From the NCBI GenBank assembly GCA_024234575.1, contig JACKOB010000003.1, positions 741,826 through 805,825 on the forward strand: 64,000 nt of DNA, written 5' to 3'. Below the pieces are notes generated by a model, which ran no database searches, was not told the origin of the DNA, and saw only the letters and a list, made by a program, of their open reading frames with translations. A program made the position numbers and the translations under genes. Positions 57,190 through 64,000 of the stretch are shown in pieces. This DNA is from Hahellaceae bacterium (GTDB lineage: Bacteria; Pseudomonadota; Gammaproteobacteria; Pseudomonadales; Oleiphilaceae). Positions within the stretch are counted from its first letter, which is position 1. The number at the start of each line of letters is the position of its first letter.

Positions 57190-58347
57190 TTAACTGTCCG
57201 TCGCGCCGTTATTTTCTTGCACTTTAACGGTTCGGGTTAGACTGCACTCGAAAGCTGGGCACGATGGAACGCGCTCGATGGTGCTTTCGACGCGCCAGAT
57301 AAGTTCTTTGTAGGTATCTGCAACAATGTTGATATGCCCGATCTTGCGACCTGCACGTTCCTCTTTACCGTACATATGCAGGTGTACGTAAGGTAATTTT
57401 AATGTGTCTTCTTTGCTACCAGCTGTGCCGATCAGGTTAATCATGCATGTTGGGCTGATGGCGCTTGTGTCACCTAGCGGTAGGCCGGCGATTGCGCGAA
57501 TATGGTTTTCGAATTGACTGCACTTGGCCCCATTCATGCTCCAGTGCCCGGAGTTGTGGACACGCGGTGCCATTTCGTTGGCTAGCAATCCTCGCGGCGT
57601 AACGAATAACTCAAGCGTCAGTACACCCACATGCCCCAGTTCGTTTAAAAGATCACGAATATAGCTCTCTGCAACGGCTTTTACATCGTTGTTTAGTTCA
57701 GGCGCAGGTGCAATGGAATATCGCAAAATGCCATCTTTGTGCACATTCTCGGCCATGGGATAGAAGGCTACGTCACCGTCTCTTGAGCGTACGGCAATCA
57801 TTGAGACTTCGCGGTCAAATTCCACAAAAGACTCTACAACCAGGGTGCTGTGGCCAATAGATTGCCACGCAGCAGAGGCATCTTCTGGGGATTTCAGTAC
57901 CGCCTGGCCTTTGCCATCGTAGCCGTCAGTGGCAGATTTGGCGACAACGGGGCAGCCAAGCTCAGTTGCTGCTTGTTTGAGTTCTTCGGCACTGGTGGCA
58001 ACTTTATATGATGCGGTGGGGATGCCAAGCTGTGCGAATAGTTTCTTCTCTTCAACGCGGTTTTGGCAGATGCGAATAGACTTCGAAGAAGGGTGGAGTG
58101 GCTTATATTTCTCAACTTCTTGCGTTAACCCTAAGGGGATGTTTTCAAATTCGTATGTGGCAATATCGATTTTTGCCAGAAACTCGTTAAGCTTTTCGTG
58201 ACTGCTGCTCGGGTCAACAATGATTTCACCGATACCTGCAGTAGGAGATCCTGACGTGTCATAAAACGAAAAGGATGTATCAAGAGGAAGTCCAGCCAAA
58301 GCCAGCATTCTGCCTAGTTGGCCTGCGCCTAATATACCAATCCGCAT
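57190..58347 (-). CDS. purK: N5-carboxyaminoimidazole ribonucleotide synthase
   Basis: 385 residues from the ATG at 58347 (GGGAG upstream); an ATG 7 codons earlier has no site. ATP-grasp enzyme: MRIGILGAGQLGRML start, VAKSATDGYDGKGQAVL, EFDREVSMIAVRS, ANEMAPRVHNSGHW. Converts AIR, bicarbonate and ATP to N5-CAIR in purine synthesis. It follows purE by 74 bases on the same strand. Confidence 0.97.
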   Translation of the reverse strand: MRIGILGAGQLGRMLALAGLPLDTSFSFYDTSGSPTAGIGEIIVDPSSSHEKLNEFLAKIDIATYEFENIPLGLTQEVEKYKPLHPSSKSIRICQNRVEEKKLFAQLGIPTASYKVATSAEELKQAATELGCPVVAKSATDGYDGKGQAVLKSPEDASAAWQSIGHSTLVVESFVEFDREVSMIAVRSRDGDVAFYPMAENVHKDGILRYSIAPAPELNNDVKAVAESYIRDLLNELGHVGVLTLELFVTPRGLLANEMAPRVHNSGHWSMNGAKCSQFENHIRAIAGLPLGDTSAISPTCMINLIGTAGSKEDTLKLPYVHLHMYGKEERAGRKIGHINIVADTYKELIWRVESTIERVPSCPAFECSLTRTVKVQENNGATDS

Positions 58348-58421
58348 AATTTGACTCCCGGAGTACACAAGTTATTGGTTGTTGCTAAGGTTTGTTGAGT
58401 CTGTCTGAGCCCTGTTTAAAA

Positions 58422-58922
58422 CTATAGATCGGGTTCTGGGTTATTTAGCACTGATTCTGTTTGGTGCTTGCGGAATGCAATCAGGGCTTCCCTGACACTG
58501 ACATCTTCCAAAGCGACTATTTGAGCGGCCAGTATGCCTGCATTAGTGGCCCCAGCTTTACCTATTGCCAAGGTTGCAACCGGAACGCCACCGGGCATTT
58601 GTACAATAGATAGCAATGAGTCGAGGCCATTCAGTGTTTTGGATTGCACGGGAACGCCCAGTATGGGCAGATGGGTTTTCGCTGCCACCATGCCTGGCAG
58701 GTGTGCTGCCCCGCCAGCGCCGGCGATAATGGTTTTTAATCCGCGATCTGCCGCTTGTTCAGCATATTGGAAGAGCAGGTCAGGCGTTCGATGTGCCGAA
58801 ACAACCCGCTTTTCGTAACTTACGCCCAGTTTATCCAGCATTTCGGCGGCATACTGCATTGTTGGCCAATCTGATTTAGAGCCCATAATTAAACCAACAA
58901 CGGGTGTTTTACTTTCTGGCAT
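58422..58922 (-). CDS. purE: N5-CAIR mutase
   Basis: 166 residues from the ATG at 58922. Complete Pur[48 protein letters not shown] and [18 protein letters not shown]. Converts N5-CAIR to CAIR. Upstream member of a purE-purK pair. Confidence 0.97.
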   Translation of the reverse strand: MPESKTPVVGLIMGSKSDWPTMQYAAEMLDKLGVSYEKRVVSAHRTPDLLFQYAEQAADRGLKTIIAGAGGAAHLPGMVAAKTHLPILGVPVQSKTLNGLDSLLSIVQMPGGVPVATLAIGKAGATNAGILAAQIVALEDVSVREALIAFRKHQTESVLNNPEPDL

Positions 58923-59192
58923 AGCTTTCAACTCTATATGGTATGTGTATTTCTGCCTGCGAAGCCGTCTTGTGCGTTATGCTTTATCAAGTAGCCACTA
59001 ATGAAATTGAAAAATAGCCGGGCATTTTAAGTATTCGCATGGGGTTATGCAAATAACTCGCGGATTTGCCATGCCAGTAGGCAGAAGAAGTGTCCTGTTG
59101 CTTGCGCTTCTTTGTCCAAAGTGTTTAAAACAAGGTGTTAAAATAGCGTTGATTTGCTAATGTTTGCGAAAAATTCTTCGAGGTAGATGTAT

Positions 59193-60194
59193 ATGGATGA
59201 TTTGCGGCCGGATGTTGATGAGGTGCGTCGTTTTCAGCAAGAGAGGGCGAAGTCAGCAAAGGTTAAAACAACACCTGCTACGGATGCAGAGTCGAAACCG
59301 TCTCAAGCGCAGCGTACCCCGAACGTGATAAAGAAAATGGAGGTCTCTGGCGGTGATGTAGCCAAAGCGCAGTACACAGCTACACCGGCGAAAAAGAATT
59401 ATTTCAATCTGCTCCTGGCCTTGATGATCATTTGCCTGGCGGTTGGGGCTGCTTACTATGGCCGACAGCAGCAATTGCTGATTGAGCAAATGGATGAGAA
59501 CCTGGCGTACGCCACTGACTATATGAAGCAGAGTAAGTTGTTAATGGCCCGTCTGGAAGGACGTGTGCATGAAACCGGGTCAGAATTAGAGCAAAGTGGA
59601 TCGGCAGTGGACCAGAAGTTGCAGTTTCTTGATTCCGAAATGCGCAAGTTATGGGGTGTTGCTGGCGATACGAACAAAAAATTAATTGCCCAGACTCAAT
59701 CTGAAATTGACAGCATCAAGACCGTGACGACTGGCCTGACTGATGCAGTGATCAGTCAGGAGCGAAAAAGCCAGGTGCAACAGAATAGCATTGATGAGTT
59801 GCAAACGAGCCTGACAGCCAAAGCAAAAGAGATGGTCTCTTTACAAGCAAGCTTGGCTAAGCAAAGTGCCGATAATACCCAGTTGGTGAAAACACTTGAG
59901 CAGCTAAAAACGCAGATAAAAACCCTGGAAACAGCTCAGGCAAAACTGGCGACTGATTTACTGGTGCAGGTACAGGAGGCCAAGTCTGAAATAGCTTCTG
60001 TCAATGAGGCGGTGAAATCTTCAGCCGATGCAGAAAGCCCATTTGAAAAACGCATCAAAAATACTGAGGCGTCTATTGAGTCTATTAACGCTACACGGCG
60101 CCAGGTAAATGAACGTATCGTGACCATTGAACGTCGGTTAAACGATATTCAGTTGTTGTTAAAAAGCTCCCAGCCCATTGGTATAGCGCCATAA
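59193..60194 (+). CDS. Single-pass membrane protein with long coiled coil, unknown
   Basis: 333 residues from the ATG at 59193 (GAGG nine bases upstream); an ATG at 59187 is an alternative. A cytoplasmic N-terminal segment (about 1-65) rich in Lys/Gln leads to one membrane helix (about 68-90, FNLLLALMIICLAVGAAYYG), then about 230 residues of periplasmic coiled coil (heptad-like runs such as LVKTLEQLKTQIKTLETAQA). No catalytic domain is seen. It may be structural or a partner of cell-envelope machinery. A plus-strand gene follows after about 50 bases and may be co-transcribed. Confidence 0.75.
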   Translation: MDDLRPDVDEVRRFQQERAKSAKVKTTPATDAESKPSQAQRTPNVIKKMEVSGGDVAKAQYTATPAKKNYFNLLLALMIICLAVGAAYYGRQQQLLIEQMDENLAYATDYMKQSKLLMARLEGRVHETGSELEQSGSAVDQKLQFLDSEMRKLWGVAGDTNKKLIAQTQSEIDSIKTVTTGLTDAVISQERKSQVQQNSIDELQTSLTAKAKEMVSLQASLAKQSADNTQLVKTLEQLKTQIKTLETAQAKLATDLLVQVQEAKSEIASVNEAVKSSADAESPFEKRIKNTEASIESINATRRQVNERIVTIERRLNDIQLLLKSSQPIGIAP

Positions 60195-60246
60195 CGCAAT
60201 ACTAGCTTTGGTTGTTTACACTCTTAATGTAATTCGAGGATGGGAG

Positions 60247-61290
60247 ATGCTACCTTTTGTTGAGTTTTGGAAAACCTTGGGGCAGCCACGGGGAGATGTG
60301 TCCAGGTTCCCAGAAGTTATAGAAAAATTAGGTCGCACTGGGTCGCTGTCTGGTTGGATGACCCAGGCTTCAGATGTGATTCATGGCTATATGGAAAGCG
60401 TTGACGACAAAGGCGCAGATACTGCGGGTACCAAGATAGTTCTGCCGAGTGTTAGCCAAGCGTTCTTTATGGGCTGTTTGGCGTCCGGAGCTGGCTCTGG
60501 TGCTGTCGGGCGAGCATTTTTCGCCGGCTACCAGTTGGCAATTCGTGAGCTTTTTCATATGCCTTATGAGAAGAGCCGGTTTTATTCGTACTGCATAACA
60601 GAGTCTGAAGGGAATCATCCTCGCAATATTCAGACAACCTGTCACATACAGGGTGATCAGTTACTATTGAATGGAACGAAGACCTTTGTGACGGCGCCAG
60701 ATATCGCAACTGATCTGCTGATAGTTGTATCTCGGGGGTGGCGAGGCAGCATTAATGAGTTGGGCGTTCTGCATTGTTGTCTTACAAATGAAGTAGTTAA
60801 CGAGAAAGTTCGTATTGATGTCTTTCCTTCTATGGCTTTTGTGCCCGAAGTGCGCCACGGCAGTATAACCTTAAAGCAGGCATTGCTACCTATTGAAATA
60901 CTGCAGCAAGGGGCAGGTTACGAGACCTTTGTTAAACCATTTCGCTGGTATGAAGATATCCATGTCTTTGCGGCTCTTTTTGGTATGGCAACCTCTGTGG
61001 CGATTACGAGTGGCGATCAGTCTGTTGCTCAGCGTTTACTTGGTTTGTCTCACAGTTTGTGTGGTTTGCGGCCTGAAGATCATGCAAATAGTTATGCGCA
61101 TTTAGTTTGCGCCGGTGTCATGGAGCAGTTTCGTTCCATGGAGGGTGACATAACCAGAGTCATGTATGAGTTAAGTGAAGCGCAGGGGCAGGCCTGGGAA
61201 AGAGACCGGCGTATTGTCGACGTGGCTGGGGCGGCGCGAAAGCGAAGGGCTGAGCTGGCATGGCAAAAGTTTACAGGGGCAGAAATCTGA
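60247..61290 (+). CDS. Divergent acyl-CoA dehydrogenase-like protein
   Basis: 347 residues from the ATG at 60247 with GAGGATGGGAG upstream. The middle keeps acyl-CoA dehydrogenase marks: YCITESEGNHPRNIQTT followed by LLLNGTKTFVTAPDIATDLLIVVS. The N-terminal domain is short, and the C-terminal helical domain lacks a recognisable EGT catalytic motif. It may act on an unusual substrate or be catalytically altered. It lies between an unknown coiled-coil gene and a hairpin shared with the convergent ODP-type gene. Confidence 0.7.
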   Translation: MLPFVEFWKTLGQPRGDVSRFPEVIEKLGRTGSLSGWMTQASDVIHGYMESVDDKGADTAGTKIVLPSVSQAFFMGCLASGAGSGAVGRAFFAGYQLAIRELFHMPYEKSRFYSYCITESEGNHPRNIQTTCHIQGDQLLLNGTKTFVTAPDIATDLLIVVSRGWRGSINELGVLHCCLTNEVVNEKVRIDVFPSMAFVPEVRHGSITLKQALLPIEILQQGAGYETFVKPFRWYEDIHVFAALFGMATSVAITSGDQSVAQRLLGLSHSLCGLRPEDHANSYAHLVCAGVMEQFRSMEGDITRVMYELSEAQGQAWERDRRIVDVAGAARKRRAELAWQKFTGAEI

Positions 61291-61303
61291 CTTTTTTACG
61301 GCA

Positions 61304-61326
61304 AAAAGGGCCATCCCGGCCCTTTT
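61304..61326. terminator. Bidirectional hairpin terminator
   Basis: AAAAGGGCC and GGCCCTTTT around a five-base loop. Both arms run into A/T tails, fitting termination of the two convergent genes. Confidence 0.8.
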
Positions 61327-61345
61327 GCAGCGCTCAGTGTCAGTG

Positions 61346-62080
61346 TTAGCTGTTACTTGCGATACCAACGTTCAGTGACTCGAACCAATCAAGAAACAGC
61401 TGGACATCTTTGCCTCTAAAAATTCTTCCGTGTTGCGGCGCAAGCATTTTTATATCCAGGGATCTCACGCGCTTTATCCAATCATTCTTTGCCTTATTCG
61501 AGGGCATCCAGCGTTGATGAAACAGTTGCATTTTTTCGATATGGGAGTTGAAGTCTTCTACAAAAAAAGGTGCACCAGGTGTTTCCAGAGCTGCCCCCAC
61601 ATCGCCAGAGAAGTAGATTTTTGCTACGGGATCATAGACGTGAAAGTTGCCGGATGAGTGCAGGTAGTGTGCAGGAATAAGCTGCAAGTCGATATTACCA
61701 ACATGGATGCTATCACCAGTATCCTTGATGGCTTTGTATTCAATGTTGTTCATACCAAAGTGACGGACAAACCCCTCCCAGAGCCAAGGGCAGTAGATTT
61801 TTGCCTTTGGTAATACCTGATCCCATAACCCTAGTGACGAAATAATGTCTGGGTCCTGATGCGAGGCGAAGAGATACTTAATTTCTTCGATTGAGACGTG
61901 CTTCAGCACAGCGGCCAACATTGGAGCGAAAAGCTCTGTGCCGCCCGGATCTAGTAGGATTGATTCCTTGTCTGAAATAATCATGTACTGGTTGGTATCA
62001 ATAATTTTTTCAGGTTTAGAGTTGTCGCGGCCAAACATAAGCCAACGATGACCTTCACTGTATAGTGTGGTGGTTTGCAT
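61346..62080 (-). CDS. MBL-fold protein of the oxygen-binding di-iron (ODP) type
   Basis: 244 residues, AGGA before the ATG. Metallo-beta-lactamase fold with the pattern of flavodiiron N-terminal domains: YLFASHQDPDIISSL replaces the HxHxDH loop (here H-x-D-x-D), with HYLHSSGNFHVYD, YFSGDVGAAL (Asp) and APQHGRI (His) later. It lacks the flavodoxin domain of full flavodiiron proteins. Relatives are linked to oxygen or peroxide sensing and NO/O2 reduction. Function here is unproven. Confidence 0.82.
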   Translation of the reverse strand: MQTTTLYSEGHRWLMFGRDNSKPEKIIDTNQYMIISDKESILLDPGGTELFAPMLAAVLKHVSIEEIKYLFASHQDPDIISSLGLWDQVLPKAKIYCPWLWEGFVRHFGMNNIEYKAIKDTGDSIHVGNIDLQLIPAHYLHSSGNFHVYDPVAKIYFSGDVGAALETPGAPFFVEDFNSHIEKMQLFHQRWMPSNKAKNDWIKRVRSLDIKMLAPQHGRIFRGKDVQLFLDWFESLNVGIASNS

Positions 62081-62139
62081 TGTTATTTCCTGTTTAGAAG
62101 CAGCGCCTTGTCTAAAGGCTCTCAGGTTACCCTTTATTA

Positions 62140-62742
62140 TTAGCGTGCACTGTCAAGCAAAGAAATTGAATGCGTGACGTGCTCTTTTATTCTGTTGGCC
62201 ATGGTTTGGATACCGTCAGCCATTTCGACCAGATGGCCGCGAAATTCCCCGGTTTGCACCGCCTCCAGCTTAGATGTCACCGCGATAACATCTATTGCGC
62301 GCATATGTTGCTGTATTTCATCTAATTTCGCATATAGCTCGTTCATCAGCCTGGTAAATCTGGCGTCGAGGTTTTTCTTTTCAATTTTGATCCTCTTTAC
62401 ATTTTCGTCGATGTCACCTTTAAACTTTGCGTCCGCAGCGAGCTTGGAAGCTTTGGCAAGTTGATCAAGTGTTGTGCTGTTGCGCCATTCGTTTACAGAG
62501 TGGGCAGATATATTGATAGCAGTGTGGTTAATCGATTGGGCTAATATGATTGTTTTGTTGGCAAGTTCGTCATAGAAATTAGCTATTACCGCCAAACCGG
62601 CGGCTTTACTGCCAGCGCGTAAGACGATGGCTCTGGCATTTTTTGAAGAGATGGCAAGCTGGCGTGCTATTTGTTGCGCTTGGTGCAGTTCGGATGCGAT
62701 CCTTGCCGCTGCAACGGTTTGCACAGCGTGGTTTTCAGTCAT
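62140..62742 (-). CDS. Soluble, degenerate chemoreceptor-like signalling fragment
   Basis: 200 residues from the ATG at 62742, preceded by CAGGCG. Nearly all-helical. The C-terminal part DVIAVTSKLEAVQTGEFRGHLVEM can be laid over the methyl-accepting chemotaxis hairpin (IALQTNILALNAAVEAARAG type), and the N-terminal helix NARAIVLRAGSKAAG resembles the same group of soluble receptor-like proteins. There is no membrane segment or sensor domain and the hairpin tip is not conserved, so it probably does not bind CheA/CheW in the normal way. Stand-alone gene. Confidence 0.6.
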   Translation of the reverse strand: MTENHAVQTVAAARIASELHQAQQIARQLAISSKNARAIVLRAGSKAAGLAVIANFYDELANKTIILAQSINHTAINISAHSVNEWRNSTTLDQLAKASKLAADAKFKGDIDENVKRIKIEKKNLDARFTRLMNELYAKLDEIQQHMRAIDVIAVTSKLEAVQTGEFRGHLVEMADGIQTMANRIKEHVTHSISLLDSAR

Positions 62743-63028
62743 GTTGTTCGCCTGTAGTGCTGACTTTTTTAAAGAAGTATAGAACAAAATTTGATGCCTG
62801 CAGGCGTGAGCCAGCCATAGAGCAACAAATTTGAATTATTGGAATCTCAATAAATTAACTGTGAGCTGGTCTTAACAGAAAATGTTAAAAAGCGTTATAG
62901 TTACTGCAGAAATCATCGGTTGCCGGGGTAGTAGGTGCGAATCAGTTGTTCGGCTTATCTGAAACGGCTCAAAATCTGCCAAATGAAAAAGGCTGGGACT
63001 AGGGCATATCTGGGGGAGTAAAACCAGA

Positions 63029-63550
63029 ATGAGCGTTAAAAGTAATATCAATAATCGAATAGATCAGGCAAAAGCGTTCGCTGACAAGCTACGTAAGGCT
63101 TATCACGACGCGTATGAAAAAGCCTTAGAGGCGACCTCTGAAAAAGTAGATGATTTGCGCAAAGTTGGCGAACACCTCGACGCGGATGCTGTTCGCGAGG
63201 CAATTGCCACAAAGGTGCAGGCTGCGCATAAAATAGTAGACGACTTAAATCGGTCACTTGCAGACAAGGCTGTGCCGGCGTTCAGAAAGCGCAAAAATAC
63301 GCCTGATGTTGATCAGTCGGCATCAGAGCAGACGCCTGAAGAGTTGGCAGTGAGTAAAGGCAAAAAAGAGGGTGCATCAGATGTTGTTCCGACAAAAAAG
63401 CCGCGGGCTAAAAGAGCCGCAGCCAAGAGAGCAGTTCCTGCCCCAAAAAGTGCCACGACAAAGCAAGCAGCGGCCGCGCGCAGTCGCGACCCTATAAAGC
63501 GCAAGGTTTCTAGTAAAAAGCTGCCTTCAACCCCTGATAGTGCTAACTAA
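63029..63550 (+). CDS. Small helical protein with Lys/Ala-rich tail
   Basis: 173 residues, GGGGAG upstream. Residues 1-90 are helical and amphipathic (IDQAKAFADKLRKAYHDAYEKALEA region). From about 91 the tail is rich in Lys, Ala, Arg, Pro and Ser (KKPRAKRAAAKRAVPAPK), as in histone H1-like bacterial proteins. Similar design to the protein at 27134 but a different helical head. Probably nucleic-acid binding. Confidence 0.7.
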   Translation: MSVKSNINNRIDQAKAFADKLRKAYHDAYEKALEATSEKVDDLRKVGEHLDADAVREAIATKVQAAHKIVDDLNRSLADKAVPAFRKRKNTPDVDQSASEQTPEELAVSKGKKEGASDVVPTKKPRAKRAAAKRAVPAPKSATTKQAAAARSRDPIKRKVSSKKLPSTPDSAN

Positions 63551-63559
63551 TGGTTAAAC

Positions 63560-63598
63560 GCGAGCAGGCTTGGCACTCTTCGTCTTGTGTCTGCTCGC
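63560..63598. terminator. Hairpin between convergent genes
   Basis: GCGAGCAG and CTGCTCGC (8 bp, perfect) around a 23-base loop, between the Lys/Ala-tailed gene and the convergent 72-residue gene. No T-run; possible bidirectional terminator. Confidence 0.5.
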
Positions 63599-63615
63599 TA
63601 TCGGCTGGGTTAATG

Positions 63616-63834
63616 TTATTTGTGAAGTGTTTGTTCCAGGTCGTCAATTATTTTTTTTCGGACGTTGACCATTTTTAAGTAAGTCTGTAGTAAATGCATA
63701 TGGCCTTCCAGCGTTGATCCGGAGAGCATGTCTATTCTACTTTGGAAGTGTTCCACCTCTTTCAAAAGCATATTGATAACGGCTTGGGTGTGGTAGTAGT
63801 GCCCGTGATAGTTAATTTTTTTGGCAGTATCCAT
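63616..63834 (-). CDS. Small conserved-looking protein, unknown
   Basis: 72 residues with an AAAGGA site. Predicted helical, rich in His near the N-terminus (YHGHYYHTQ) and Lys/Asp near the end; no Cys. A clear ribosome site and clean helical pattern favour a real gene. Not recognised. It lies beside the edge promoter on the opposite strand. Confidence 0.65.
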   Translation of the reverse strand: MDTAKKINYHGHYYHTQAVINMLLKEVEHFQSRIDMLSGSTLEGHMHLLQTYLKMVNVRKKIIDDLEQTLHK

Positions 63835-63951
63835 GGCGCTTTCCTTTCATTGGGACTTTCTCTCTGTCCTGGTGCGAGAGCCTTTGATTTGGTTGGTTTT
63901 TAAACTTTTTTAAGTTGATGAAAAAAATTAAGAAAAAGTTTGTAAATAGGT

Positions 63952-63979
63952 TTGACTTGGTAAAAAAAATCTATAGAAT
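63952..63979 (+). promoter_or_regulatory. Strong stable-RNA-type promoter at window edge
   Basis: TTGACT at 63952-63957 and TAGAAT at 63974-63979, 16 bases apart, preceded by about 50 bases of A/T-rich sequence like an UP element and followed by a GC-rich discriminator GCGCATC. This layout is typical of rRNA or tRNA operons under stringent control. No RNA gene is visible before the window ends. Confidence 0.6.
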
Positions 63980-64000
63980 GCGCATCTCAAATCGAGGTTG

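Overview
The window looks like ordinary chromosome of a free-living, aerobic, probably marine gammaproteobacterium. The gene families fit: purEK, sodB, groESL with a sigma-32 promoter, yajQ, fxsA, ampG, AmrS, FadH, FadI and a type II secretion secretin. The mix of fatty-acid enzymes, c-di-GMP proteins and RimK-like ligases suggests the Cellvibrionales/Spongiibacteraceae area, but that placement is inference from gene content. No phage, insertion sequence, CRISPR array, rRNA or tRNA gene is visible. A stable-RNA-type promoter begins at the very right edge.

Layout. 0-3.5 kb (minus): the truncated start of a CHASE8 sensor behind a YfiR-like periplasmic regulator, then a three-gene run amrS-alkB-ykvA. 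3.7-6.7 kb: M23 peptidase, then a MaoC-like hydratase divergent from an AraC-type regulator. 7.0-11.1 kb: a four-gene plus-strand cluster made of a Met/His-rich lipoprotein, an outer-membrane barrel with a Cys-Cys N-terminus, and two thioredoxin-fold proteins. It sits behind a near-consensus FNR/Anr box placed 41.5 bp from the predicted start site, and it is the most interesting unknown system here. 11.3-15.8 kb: a RimK-like ligase fused to an RCK_C domain, an MscS channel, a stand-alone MgtE regulatory half and a complete MgtE. 15.9-24.2 kb: lipid metabolism (high-molecular-weight FabG divergent from FadI; two acyl-CoA dehydrogenases) around a decayed intergenic region and an orphan receiver-like protein.

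24.5-32.1 kb: signalling. A TPR response regulator is paired with a small histidine-kinase-like ATPase, a second TPR response regulator lies 4 kb away, and between them are a Lys/Ala-rich tailed protein, a succinylglutamate-desuccinylase-like hydrolase and a second RimK. 32.1-38.8 kb: LysR regulator, FitAB-type toxin-antitoxin pair, metallo-beta-lactamase-fold hydrolase, TauE/SafE permease, lipoprotein hydrolase and FadH. 38.8-39.4 kb is gene-free and holds two near-identical terminator-like hairpins and a nested stem-loop with a repeated 10-mer. 39.4-47.2 kb: receiver plus degenerate GGDEF, YajQ, AmpG-like transporter, alkyltransferase-like protein, FabG, FxsA, GroES/GroEL.

47.4-51.2 kb: gspN-gspC-gspD without the rest of the type II secretion genes. 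51.3-56.1 kb (minus): M48 peptidase with LemA, then a HAMP-GGDEF-EAL protein. 56.4-58.9 kb (minus): sodB, and purE-purK. 59.2-64 kb: a coiled-coil membrane protein, a divergent acyl-CoA dehydrogenase-like protein, an ODP-type flavodiiron-like protein, a soluble chemoreceptor-like fragment, a second Lys/Ala-tailed protein, a 72-residue unknown, and the edge promoter.

How the genes fit together. Two themes recur. One is fatty-acid degradation and remodelling: MaoC, FabG x2, FadI, three acyl-CoA dehydrogenase-family proteins and FadH. The other is second-messenger and phosphorelay control: YfiR/CHASE8, GGDEF-EAL, receiver-GGDEF, YajQ, TPR receivers and RimK, whose relatives respond to c-di-GMP in Pseudomonas.
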